Origin: Alphaproteobacteria bacterium
Lineage (GTDB): Bacteria > Pseudomonadota > Alphaproteobacteria > UBA9219 > RGZA01
Assembly: GCA_033762625.1 (NCBI GenBank)
Contig: JANRLI010000017.1
Span: 1-64,000, forward strand
DNA length: 64,000 bases
Direction: 5' to 3'
Shown: positions 44,365 through 52,989 of the stretch, one piece after another
How positions within the stretch are numbered: the first letter of the stretch is position 1
Layout of the letters: each line of letters begins with the position of its first letter
Notes under the pieces: model-generated
Seen by the model: the letters and a program-made list of their open reading frames with translations, nothing else
What the model was told of the DNA's origin: nothing
Databases searched by the model: none
Program-made: the position numbers and the translations under genes

Positions 44365-45798
44365 TTAAACAGCGGCTCCGCCGACGGTCATGCCGTCAAT
44401 CTTCATGGTGGGCTGGCCTACCCCCACGGGCACGCTTTGCCCATCCTTACCGCAGGTGCCAATGCCGCCATCCAGCGCGCTATCATTCCCAACCATGCTA
44501 ATTTTTTTCAATGCATCTGCGCCGCTACCAATCAGGGTTGCGCCTTTAATCGGCGTAGTAATTTTACCACCTTCGATTTTATATGCTTCCTGTGCGGAAA
44601 ATACGAACTTACCGGAGGTAATATCCACCTGCCCGCCACCGAATTGCGCGGCGTAAATTCCGTTTTTAACCGAAGCAATGATTTCCTGCGGCGCATAGCT
44701 GCCCGACATCATATGCGTATTGGTCATGCGAGGCATGGGTTTATGCGCAAACCCTTGACGACGGCCGTTACCAGTTGAACCGGTACCCATTAAACGGCCA
44801 TTTAATCTATCTTGCATGTAGCCAACCAAGATACCGTCTTCAATCAGCACAGTGCGTTGGGTTGGTGTACCTTCATCATCTATGGTTAGTGACCCGCGTC
44901 GATTTTCAATTGCACCATCATCCACCACCGTTACGCCGGGGGCTGCCACACGGCTGCCCAGCAATGATGTGAACACGGATGTTTTTTTGCGGTTGAAATC
45001 CCCCTCTAATCCATGGCCGATGGCCTCATGCAACAATACGCCCGGCCAGCCTGGGCCAAGCACCACGGTGGTTTCACCCGCCGGTGCATCAACCGAGCGC
45101 AGATTGGTTTCTGCCATGGCAACGGCGGTATCGACCATAGGCATCCAGTATTTTGGTTCAACGAAACGTGCATAGGCTTCGCGCCCACCGCCGCCAGCCC
45201 AGCCGGATTCCTGACGCGTGCCATCGCGCATGATGACACTGACATTTAAACGCACCAAGGGGCGGATATCGGCAAGGCGTTGGCCTGAGGCGCGAATGAT
45301 TTGCACCGCCTGCCATGAGCCTGCCAGCGTCACGCTAACCTGTGACACACGCGGATCTTTACCGCGGGCATATGTATCCATCGCCTGCAATAATGCAATC
45401 TTATCTTCAAAGGCCATGGCATTTAGCGGATTAGCATCAGCATATAAGTGGCGATTGGTTTGCGCAGGATCCATCGCTGCTGTTCCTGTGCGACCTATCT
45501 TTACTGCCTGCACGGTTTGCGCAGCGCGTTTGATGGCTGCTTCATCCAATGTGGTAGCATGGGCAAGACCCGTGACATCGCCAACCACCCCGCGCAATCC
45601 AAAACCTTGCGATGTATCGGCATTGGTCATTTTTAGCTTGCCGTCATCAAACACAAAATTTTCGCTTGATACATATTCCAGAAATAACTCGCCATCATCG
45701 AGGCCTTTTAACGTATCCTGAACAAGGCGCGTGACGCGGCCTTCATCCATTCCGGAACGGTTAAAAAAGAGTTCATTGGTTTGTTGAAGGGGGTTCAT
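44365..45798 (-). CDS. tldD: Metalloprotease TldD
   Basis: Subunit of the TldD/TldE zinc protease that cleaves small peptides such as microcin precursors and CcdA. The 477-residue product has the metal-binding H-E-A-I-G-H-G-L-E-G-D and the downstream G-T-G-S-T-G-N-G and G-x-I-x-T-P-I-K-G-A-T-L-I-G motifs. Partner tldE/pmbA is not in the window. It is convergent with the GT-C-like gene and unlikely to be part of the glycan pathway. Confidence 0.95.
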   Translation of the reverse strand: MNPLQQTNELFFNRSGMDEGRVTRLVQDTLKGLDDGELFLEYVSSENFVFDDGKLKMTNADTSQGFGLRGVVGDVTGLAHATTLDEAAIKRAAQTVQAVKIGRTGTAAMDPAQTNRHLYADANPLNAMAFEDKIALLQAMDTYARGKDPRVSQVSVTLAGSWQAVQIIRASGQRLADIRPLVRLNVSVIMRDGTRQESGWAGGGGREAYARFVEPKYWMPMVDTAVAMAETNLRSVDAPAGETTVVLGPGWPGVLLHEAIGHGLEGDFNRKKTSVFTSLLGSRVAAPGVTVVDDGAIENRRGSLTIDDEGTPTQRTVLIEDGILVGYMQDRLNGRLMGTGSTGNGRRQGFAHKPMPRMTNTHMMSGSYAPQEIIASVKNGIYAAQFGGGQVDITSGKFVFSAQEAYKIEGGKITTPIKGATLIGSGADALKKISMVGNDSALDGGIGTCGKDGQSVPVGVGQPTMKIDGMTVGGAAV

Positions 45799-45908
45799 TT
45801 ATGGGGCTTTATGATTGTTGTTAATTTTTTAAATACTTATAGAATCATATAGTATTGCTTGTGCCCGCCGCAACCCCTTATCCCGGTTTTTATCGCCAAA
45901 GGTTCGTC

Positions 45909-46739
45909 ATGGATTTTGCCAAAGTACCCATCGAAAACGTGAAATCCTATTGGGATAAGCGCCCATGCAATATCCGCCATTCCACTAAGCCCGTTGGCAC
46001 CAAAGAGTATTTTGACGAGGTTGAGGCACGTAAATATTTTGTTGAACCGCATATTCCCGGGTTTGCCGAGTTTGAACGGTGGAATGGCAAAAAAGTATTG
46101 GAAATCGGCTGCGGGCTTGGCACCGACACCATCAATTTTGCCCGTGCAGGTGCGACCGTGACAGCGGTTGATCTATCAACCGAAAGTTTGAACCTTGCCA
46201 AGCAGCGTGCAGAGGTTATGGGGCTTGCCGATAAAATCACATTTTATAATTGTAACTCCGAAGAGCTAAGCAAAACAGTTCCTGTAGAAACATACGATCT
46301 TATCTATTCATTCGGCGTGTTACACCACACCCCGCATCCTGATGTTGCGCTGGCAGAAATTCGCAAATACGCCAAGCCCGGCACTGAAATTAAAATTATG
46401 ATGTATTACAAATGGTCGTGGAAAGTGTTTTGGATATTAGCGCAGGAAGGCTTCCGCTTTGATCAAACGGATGCGCTGATTGCCAAACATTCCGAAGCAC
46501 AAACGGGCTGCCCCGTAACTTATATCTATACCAAGAAAACCTTGACCGAATATGTGGAACGGCAGGGGTTTGAAGTGAAAGATATTTTTGTTGATCACAT
46601 TTTTCCGTATTTCATTCCTGATTATGTGAAATACATCTATCGCTTCGAGTGGTTTTTTGCGTGGATGCCGAAACCATTATTTCGCTGGCTTGAAAAACGC
46701 TTTGGTTGGCATGTGTGCGTAACTGCGGTTGCCCACTAA
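45909..46739 (+). CDS. SAM-dependent class I methyltransferase
   Basis: A 276-residue protein with a methyltransferase fold: motif I V-L-E-I-G-C-G-L-G-T-D (about 60-70), V-D-L-S at strand 2 and L-I-Y-S-F-G-V-L-H-H-T-P-H-P at motif III. The N-terminal segment Y-W-D-K-R-P-C-N-I-R-H and the C-terminal extension (about 180-276, Trp/Phe-rich) are typical of enzymes acting on sugars or lipids rather than nucleic acid. The ATG at 45909 has AAAGG upstream. Its stop overlaps that of the convergent epimerase gene by 4 bases. Role in glycan decoration is inferred from position. Confidence 0.82.
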   Translation: MDFAKVPIENVKSYWDKRPCNIRHSTKPVGTKEYFDEVEARKYFVEPHIPGFAEFERWNGKKVLEIGCGLGTDTINFARAGATVTAVDLSTESLNLAKQRAEVMGLADKITFYNCNSEELSKTVPVETYDLIYSFGVLHHTPHPDVALAEIRKYAKPGTEIKIMMYYKWSWKVFWILAQEGFRFDQTDALIAKHSEAQTGCPVTYIYTKKTLTEYVERQGFEVKDIFVDHIFPYFIPDYVKYIYRFEWFFAWMPKPLFRWLEKRFGWHVCVTAVAH

Positions 46740-47878
46740 ACAAACTTCTTCGCTTTATCTTCTGATTTGAACAGACCCATCGCCGGAATATCCTTGGGAA
46801 GGCCTGCCAAAGCCGACATACCCAAAGTGCCTGCATAACGGTCATCGGTTTTTTCGACAAACGCGGCCTTGCGTTCGCTCTCTGGCTTCTTCAATTCGTT
46901 ATAAATCCACGCATAGGTTTTTTCCAAACCCGTTTGCAAGGTAATACCCGGCGCCCAGCCAATTTCTTTTTTTATCTTGGTATTGTCGCTGTTACGGCCA
47001 CGTACACCTTGCGGTGCATCCAATTGGTAATTGCGTTTAAGCTTAATGCCTGCGATACCTTCGACGATGCTGACCATTTGATTAATTGTCACCAATTCAT
47101 CACTGCCCAAATTCAGCGGCACGTTGCAATCGCTCTCCATGATGCGCATGGATCCCTCCAAACAATCATCAATGTACATAAAGCTGCGGGTTTGCTCGCC
47201 ATCACCCCATATATCAATTTCGTGGTGACCGGAAATTTTGGCATTAGCGATTTTACGGCAAATGGCCGCGGGGGCTTTTTCGCGCCCACCATCATAGGTG
47301 CCTTGCGGGCCATACACATTATGGAACCGCGCAACCCGCGTGGTCATAAAATAATCTTCCATAAAATGGCGCGCCATACGTTCGGAGAACAGTTTTTCCC
47401 AGCCATAGCCATCTTCACATAACGCTGGATATGCATCTTCTTCTCGCAAGGGTGTTACGGCTGCCTGTTTTTGTTTCTCGGCATTATAAACACACGCAGA
47501 TGATGCATAGAAAAAACGATCAACCCCGCTGTCACGTGCCGCCAATAACATATTGGTGCTAATCAGCACCGATAACATGCATTCGGCCTTAAACCGTTCG
47601 ATAAACCACATGCCGCCCATATCCGCAGCAAGGTTGAACACAATCTTTGCATCCTTGCAGACATTGTAACAGGTCTGCATCTCCTTGAGATTACCTTGAC
47701 GGTTATCAATATCGTCGAAACGCTGATACCATTCGGTCAGCGGTTTTACATCAACCGCACGTATTTTTGTAAAACCTTGAGTGCGTAATCGTGCAACCAG
47801 ATGACCGCCGATGAAACCACCCGCGCCTGTAACTACGATTACATCATTTTTTGCATCTTTAGCTAAATTCACGGTCAT
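46736..47878 (-). CDS. GDP-mannose 3,5-epimerase-like SDR enzyme
   Basis: A 380-residue extended SDR epimerase. It has the NAD motif T-G-A-G-G-F-I-G, then F-N-L-A-A-D-M-G-G-M, A-S-S-A-C-V-Y with Cys129, Y158-x3-K162, and G-G-R-E-K-A-P-A-A with Lys201. These correspond to the catalytic Cys, Tyr and Lys residues of plant GDP-mannose 3,5-epimerase, and the segments G-V-R-G-R-N-S-D-N and W-G-D-G-x-Q-T-R-S-F also match it. The likely product is GDP-L-galactose and/or GDP-L-gulose. It is 1 base downstream of the dehydrogenase gene, so the two are co-transcribed. The substrate is inferred; a related bacterial epimerase is the alternative. Confidence 0.85.
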   Translation of the reverse strand: MTVNLAKDAKNDVIVVTGAGGFIGGHLVARLRTQGFTKIRAVDVKPLTEWYQRFDDIDNRQGNLKEMQTCYNVCKDAKIVFNLAADMGGMWFIERFKAECMLSVLISTNMLLAARDSGVDRFFYASSACVYNAEKQKQAAVTPLREEDAYPALCEDGYGWEKLFSERMARHFMEDYFMTTRVARFHNVYGPQGTYDGGREKAPAAICRKIANAKISGHHEIDIWGDGEQTRSFMYIDDCLEGSMRIMESDCNVPLNLGSDELVTINQMVSIVEGIAGIKLKRNYQLDAPQGVRGRNSDNTKIKKEIGWAPGITLQTGLEKTYAWIYNELKKPESERKAAFVEKTDDRYAGTLGMSALAGLPKDIPAMGLFKSEDKAKKFV

Positions 47879-47879
47879 C

Positions 47880-49217
47880 TTATCCTGCCTTTTTCTTTAC
47901 AAAACTGTTGCCGCGGCCAAGTGCCAGCAATACAGCCTTCTTTCCAAATTTGTTCGGGTCATATATGCGCCAGCAATCGAAAATCACCAACGGATTTTTG
48001 CGCTTACCAATAGTGAGCTTGCGATATTCGTGTTGCGCATTCATCACCAGCAACACATCCACTTTTGCGCCAAGCGTTTTAATGTCAGGAACAACCGACA
48101 CTTTGTCATTTAACGCTGCTTTTGCTGCTTTTGCGGCAAGCGGGTCGGTAATCGATACCTTATAGCCATTGCGCAGCAATTGCGCGGCAAGCGCCATACC
48201 CGCGCTGCGTTCAATTACGGGCGTATCTGGTTTATACGACATGCCGGCAATACCGATATGCGCGCCGGACGGAAACATTTTCTCAATGCGCTTATTCAAA
48301 CGCTCTGTTTGATAATCATTGATGCGGTCAGTCGCAAAGGATAAATCAACCCGCGCACCCAATTTGCGCGCCATCATCGATAACGCGATGTTGTCTCGCG
48401 GAAAGCAGGGGCCACCATAAGCCACCGCCCCTTTAAGATATTTTTTGCCGATACGGCTGTCAGCGCCGACGGCCGCTGTCACTACATCCACATCTGCGCC
48501 GGGCAAGCGTTCGCAAATATCAGTGAGCATATTCGCATAAGAAATTTTAGCGGTGACAAAGGTGTTAATCGAGAGTTTAGTAAGTTCGGCGTTCACACAG
48601 TTCATACGGTGCAAAATGGTGTCCTTGCCGCACACTTTTTTGTAGATATCGCCGACGGTTTTGCCTGACCGCGCATCGGATTCGCCAATTAAAATAAAGT
48701 CAGGATCAAGCATATCGCCAATCACACTGCCCAGCGCGATAAATTCAGGATTATAGCAATACCCGATGCTATCGCCCACAATCTTGCCGGTCGCTTTCTC
48801 AATCGTCTCGCGGATAATACTATCGCTAGAGCCGGGCATTACCGTAGATGTGACCACAATAATATGCCGTGTTTTTTTCTTTTTAATGGCCGGCCCCATT
48901 TCCTTTATCGCACTAAGCACAAAGGCGTTATTGAATACACCATCTTTGCCAGAAGGGGTCGGCACGATGATGAACGTGACATCGGAATTCAGAACCGCCT
49001 CTTCCATATTCATTGTGGCGCGCAAACGGGCGCGACCTTTTTTGATGAATTCCTGTAATTGCGGTTCCGGCACAGGGGCTATGCCGCCATTAATAGCCAT
49101 GACGAATTTTTTATTCTTATCAACCGCAGTTACGCGATAGCCCTTGGCGGCCATGACCGCAGCAAAGGGAGAGCCAAGCTTTCCAAGGCCAATAACGGAA
49201 AGAGATAGAGAAGACAT
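47880..49217 (-). CDS. UDP-glucose/GDP-mannose dehydrogenase family protein
   Basis: A 445-residue NAD-dependent sugar-nucleotide 6-dehydrogenase. It has G-L-G-K-L-G-S (10-16) at the dinucleotide site, T-S-T-V-M-P-G-S, Y-N-P-E-F-I-A-L-G and the catalytic Cys271 in G-G-P-C-F-P-R-D-N. The family oxidises UDP-glucose, UDP-GlcNAc/ManNAc or GDP-mannose to uronic acids. Co-transcription with the GDP-mannose epimerase homologue makes a GDP-sugar substrate plausible but unproven. It lies downstream of two glycosyltransferase genes on the same strand. Confidence 0.88.
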   Translation of the reverse strand: MSSLSLSVIGLGKLGSPFAAVMAAKGYRVTAVDKNKKFVMAINGGIAPVPEPQLQEFIKKGRARLRATMNMEEAVLNSDVTFIIVPTPSGKDGVFNNAFVLSAIKEMGPAIKKKKTRHIIVVTSTVMPGSSDSIIRETIEKATGKIVGDSIGYCYNPEFIALGSVIGDMLDPDFILIGESDARSGKTVGDIYKKVCGKDTILHRMNCVNAELTKLSINTFVTAKISYANMLTDICERLPGADVDVVTAAVGADSRIGKKYLKGAVAYGGPCFPRDNIALSMMARKLGARVDLSFATDRINDYQTERLNKRIEKMFPSGAHIGIAGMSYKPDTPVIERSAGMALAAQLLRNGYKVSITDPLAAKAAKAALNDKVSVVPDIKTLGAKVDVLLVMNAQHEYRKLTIGKRKNPLVIFDCWRIYDPNKFGKKAVLLALGRGNSFVKKKAG

Positions 49218-49301
49218 TACGAAATACGCTCCAGAAATAACGAATTTAGAATTGTGTCGTTAAACGGGGCTGGATGCAAGAATTAGCAAGTGATTTGCAC
49301 G

Positions 49302-50810
49302 TTATTTGGCCTTTTTTGCACCGACATAGCCGTGGCGGATTCGTGTGCCAAACGGTGTTTCCTGCATATTGGTATAGGCTTGCAACAAGCGGCACATCTC
49401 GAACTGGTTACCATTGGTTACAATGAATTTTCGCGGCGCATGGGTAGGAATTGGAACGCGCTGCTGTTCCAGTTGCAACATGGTTTCCATAATTTTGATG
49501 AGCTGCTCATTGTGTTCTTTATCAACCTGAAAATCTTCGCCGCGCCATTCCTTATAACCAGCTATAAAAATGGTACATTGCGCGTCCGCTTCTTCCGGCG
49601 AAACACATTGTAAGTCAGCAAGGCCTGATTTTTGAGCAAATTCGGCCTGTTGTTCGCGGCCAATAAGCAAGATTTTTCCGGTAAAACCCAGCTGCTTCCA
49701 TACTTCAACAAATGCACCAAACTGTTCGGTGCTATAGCCCATATAGCCTGCAACATGATCACGGTGGAACGGATAAAGAATATCCGCAAGATAGGGCTTG
49801 AGATGTTCAGGCGGGCACGGCACCCAATCACCCGAATAATTCGGAAAATGATATGGTTCTTTTGCGGCTGTCGGACAAAGCGAATTTAATGCGGCGAGCA
49901 CATCAGTTTTGCGCTTATCGGTTAAACGAACCTCCTCAAGTTTTTCATTGACCAAGCCCCATGTATCACGCTGCTCCGGTACATCGGGGCGTACGATTTG
50001 ATGCACAACCTCATCCCAGGAGTTCGATTTGCGGCCCGCGCCATGCGCAATACTTTGTGTGCGGGTATGGTTGCAATGCCAACCTGCCAACCATTTATCT
50101 GCCGATAAGGTCTCGCCGTATTTGATATAAAAGCGTTTGCATAAATTGCTGTCCATGTGCCAACCAAGGTTATAACGCTCATCAAACCCGTCCATCGCAA
50201 AAATATCCTTGCGCAGGAATAGCTGGAAATCACCCGGCGCATCAAAGAGCGCAAACTCCCCACGTTCAAGTATTTCATTGATGTGATATCGCATGCCCCA
50301 TTCCTTCATGAGGCGGATATTTTCTTTGGGGTTGCTGCGGGCGAGCCCTTCCCATAATAAATCGGGCATTTCATAACGCGGCAGTTCATAAAACCCGTCT
50401 GGCAAGTCACGTACCACATCGGATAACGACTTGCTGTCATCATGCATGGCAAAAACCATGTCGGTATTGGTGCATAACATCCAGCGGTTATTCGGATTGC
50501 TGGCCCGAAACGCCACATTGCGCGACACAGGTTCCAGCGCAACCAAATCCGTTTGGGATTTAAAGTATTTGTTATGGTGCTTGGGGCGCACGCGAATGAT
50601 GCGCAGCATGGATTTACAACGCGGCGTCAGCGTATCGGCAATCGCTTCAGGGAATGTAATGAAATCATCAGGCGTGTTGTAATCCACAAATATGATTTCA
50701 TCGTCCTTATCGGTCAACACTTCGGCAATGCAGTTCAAGCTGATGGCCGCACGTTTATGCAGATTATAACCATGACTATCATTGCGACCGTACAGAATGA
50801 CTGAGATCAT
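49302..50810 (-). CDS. Two-part glycosyltransferase (GT-A type)
   Basis: A 502-residue protein. The first about 280 residues look like a GT-A (family 2-like) transferase: a short beta strand with V-I-L-Y-G-R-N-D, D-E-I-I-F-V-D-Y-N-T, and the nucleotide-sugar metal motif N-T-D-M-V-F, with an R-N-x-A preceding it. The C-terminal about 200 residues have a separate Rossmann-like part (K-I-L-L-I-G-R-E-Q-Q) of unclear function. Its start overlaps the upstream gene by 4 bases. No membrane segment is seen. Confidence 0.78.
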   Translation of the reverse strand: MISVILYGRNDSHGYNLHKRAAISLNCIAEVLTDKDDEIIFVDYNTPDDFITFPEAIADTLTPRCKSMLRIIRVRPKHHNKYFKSQTDLVALEPVSRNVAFRASNPNNRWMLCTNTDMVFAMHDDSKSLSDVVRDLPDGFYELPRYEMPDLLWEGLARSNPKENIRLMKEWGMRYHINEILERGEFALFDAPGDFQLFLRKDIFAMDGFDERYNLGWHMDSNLCKRFYIKYGETLSADKWLAGWHCNHTRTQSIAHGAGRKSNSWDEVVHQIVRPDVPEQRDTWGLVNEKLEEVRLTDKRKTDVLAALNSLCPTAAKEPYHFPNYSGDWVPCPPEHLKPYLADILYPFHRDHVAGYMGYSTEQFGAFVEVWKQLGFTGKILLIGREQQAEFAQKSGLADLQCVSPEEADAQCTIFIAGYKEWRGEDFQVDKEHNEQLIKIMETMLQLEQQRVPIPTHAPRKFIVTNGNQFEMCRLLQAYTNMQETPFGTRIRHGYVGAKKAK

Positions 50811-52906
50811 TTCATCAATTCCTCAATACGCTTACGCAACCGTGCGCCAGTAACTTCAGGATTATAATTGGCCGCAATATGCGCCTGCCCTGCCTTGGCA
50901 AGGTTTGCGGCAAAAGCCTTATCTTCCACAACACGCTGCATGGCTTTGGTTGCCTGTGCAAGATCAGGGTCGAGCCATTGATGGCCTTTTTCCTGATCAA
51001 GGAATTTATAGGCATCATAGACAATACTGCACTCCACTGCATCGACCAGTAATGCGGTTTTAACATTTGCAAAATCGGCAGTACCGGAACCTTTCGTTAC
51101 GATAACAGGCTTGCCCAATAGCATGGATTCCATAATCGTTCGTCCATAGGCAGAGGAACGATGCAAGCTGACATAACAATCAGCCAGATTGAGGAAGGAC
51201 GCCATTTCCACATCCGAGTAATTATTGTGATAAAGGATAATGCGCGTATCTTTTTGCGCTGCTTCCTGCAATTTATGGCGAGCAGCATGTTCTTTCGGCG
51301 CATTTCCTTTTTCAATATTGCGTGTTTTAATAAGTAACCGCACATCAGGATTATTCGGAAATGCACGCTGAAACGCAGCAACAACGGCAAGCGGGTTCTT
51401 GCGCGCCATTAAATCAAAACAATCAAACGCAGTAACAAATACAAACACATCATTCGGCAGACCGTATGTTTTGCGTGATATATCTGGGCTGGGCTGCATG
51501 ACCGTGACAGGGTATGGCATAACATGTACGGGCTTGCTGGTTGCTACTGCAAATACCGATTTTACATATTCACTGGGAACCCATATTTCATCGAGCAAAT
51601 CAAGACCAGCGCGATGCGCGCGGGGTAGCTTGCTGGTCTCCCATGTGCAATAGCCGATATTGGTGCGACCATTCATGGTTGAAAGGCCCTGCGATAGCAT
51701 TACATCGGCGCACTTGCTGGCATCCACCGCAAAAATATTCAATTTGCCCCATGGCGAGGTAATTAAGTTATTTGCCTTCACAATGCCAAGATAGGGTTCA
51801 TAGGGCGGCAACAACGTGGTCATCGATACCTGCGCGGTTTGAATGGCCTGTATCAAACGGCGCGTAATACTATTAAAAGTTGCGTTGGTTTCGCCAACAT
51901 CAATCAGGTTTACCCATGCTTTACCGGTGTCCTGCGGCAGCGCAGGTTCATCTTCCATAATATATTTCTTACGTGCCTTGGTATCACCCGCTAAAAATAT
52001 AGGCGGCTTTTGCAGCAACCCAAACTGGGATGCCAATGCTAGATGATGCTCTCCAACCGATTTTGGCAAGGGCAGCGTTGCAAATGCGCCATTGTAAAAA
52101 CGCTTTATATAATCGGTAACCTGGCTTGGATTTTTCCAACCCGCCACATCGCCCATTCCGGCAAGACGAAGTACTTCGTAAATTAGCCCCGTTGCATGTA
52201 CATTATTCATATCGCTGGGGAATAATGGCCCGTTGAGGTATTTGACCAGTTGCGGAGAAAATAACCGCAAATCAATTTCGGTCATTTGCACAAGCATTAA
52301 AAAGCGCATGAAAAAAGTGATACGCGCCATCGCATCAGCGGGAGCAAAAGGAACTTCGGGTATAAAATCACGCCACACTTGTGCCATGCCACGGGATAAC
52401 GGCAGTGCTGGTTCATGCGGCGAGCGTGCGCAGGGATAATCCTGCGCTAAATAATCAAATACGGCATCGGGAAGCAGGCGCGATGGCAAATTCATGCCTA
52501 CATAATATTTACCTGCAACCTCGGTATATAAATCTTCGATACCTTTTTTGGTTTTGATATCGCATAGACGGTCAAACGGCGTAACATAATTGGCAATCAG
52601 CCACAGTAAATTGGTAATCGGCAATGGATAATTGCCGGGCGCGGGCTGATTAAGCCATTTCAATAAATCTTCGGTCAATAAAACCGTATTAAGCGCACCG
52701 CCATCACGGCCAAAACGGCGGTGCAGATAATCAAACAACAAACCGCTATGGCGCATTTGTTTTTCAACATCAGTCAGCTTGTAATCTGAATCGGCTATTG
52801 TGAATGCCTTTTGCTGCAAGGGCACATGCAGATAGGCTGGCAGTTCCGCTTCGTTCGAAGGCTTGGACATGCGTTGGAATAGCGAAAGATTTTTATCTGG
52901 AGTCAC
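50807..52906 (-). CDS. Large glycosyltransferase with GT4-type C-terminal half
   Basis: A 699-residue protein. The C-terminal half (about 350-699) follows the GT-B family 4 pattern: Y-C-T-W-E-T-S-K-L-P, D-E-I-W-V-P-S-E-Y-V-K, K-P-V-H-V-M-P-Y-P, and later Y-V-S-L-H-R-S-S-A-Y-G and E-S-M-L-L-G-K-P-V-I-V-T. The N-terminal about 330 residues are helical and not recognised; they may position the acceptor. Translation starts at GTG. It heads the operon with the GT-A enzyme, dehydrogenase and epimerase, so these four probably build one glycan. Confidence 0.8.
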   Translation of the reverse strand: MTPDKNLSLFQRMSKPSNEAELPAYLHVPLQQKAFTIADSDYKLTDVEKQMRHSGLLFDYLHRRFGRDGGALNTVLLTEDLLKWLNQPAPGNYPLPITNLLWLIANYVTPFDRLCDIKTKKGIEDLYTEVAGKYYVGMNLPSRLLPDAVFDYLAQDYPCARSPHEPALPLSRGMAQVWRDFIPEVPFAPADAMARITFFMRFLMLVQMTEIDLRLFSPQLVKYLNGPLFPSDMNNVHATGLIYEVLRLAGMGDVAGWKNPSQVTDYIKRFYNGAFATLPLPKSVGEHHLALASQFGLLQKPPIFLAGDTKARKKYIMEDEPALPQDTGKAWVNLIDVGETNATFNSITRRLIQAIQTAQVSMTTLLPPYEPYLGIVKANNLITSPWGKLNIFAVDASKCADVMLSQGLSTMNGRTNIGYCTWETSKLPRAHRAGLDLLDEIWVPSEYVKSVFAVATSKPVHVMPYPVTVMQPSPDISRKTYGLPNDVFVFVTAFDCFDLMARKNPLAVVAAFQRAFPNNPDVRLLIKTRNIEKGNAPKEHAARHKLQEAAQKDTRIILYHNNYSDVEMASFLNLADCYVSLHRSSAYGRTIMESMLLGKPVIVTKGSGTADFANVKTALLVDAVECSIVYDAYKFLDQEKGHQWLDPDLAQATKAMQRVVEDKAFAANLAKAGQAHIAANYNPEVTGARLRKRIEELMK

Positions 52907-52989
52907 GAAAGGATTGTCTCTTGGTTCAGGCGGATAGCCCTGAAGGATAAGAGAAAAAAGCCACTACGTATAGAGTCTCAAAAACTGCG

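Noticed and set aside
46934-47422. 162-codon plus-strand ORF antisense to the epimerase
   Set aside because: The epimerase frame contains all catalytic motifs; the antisense product shows no domain.
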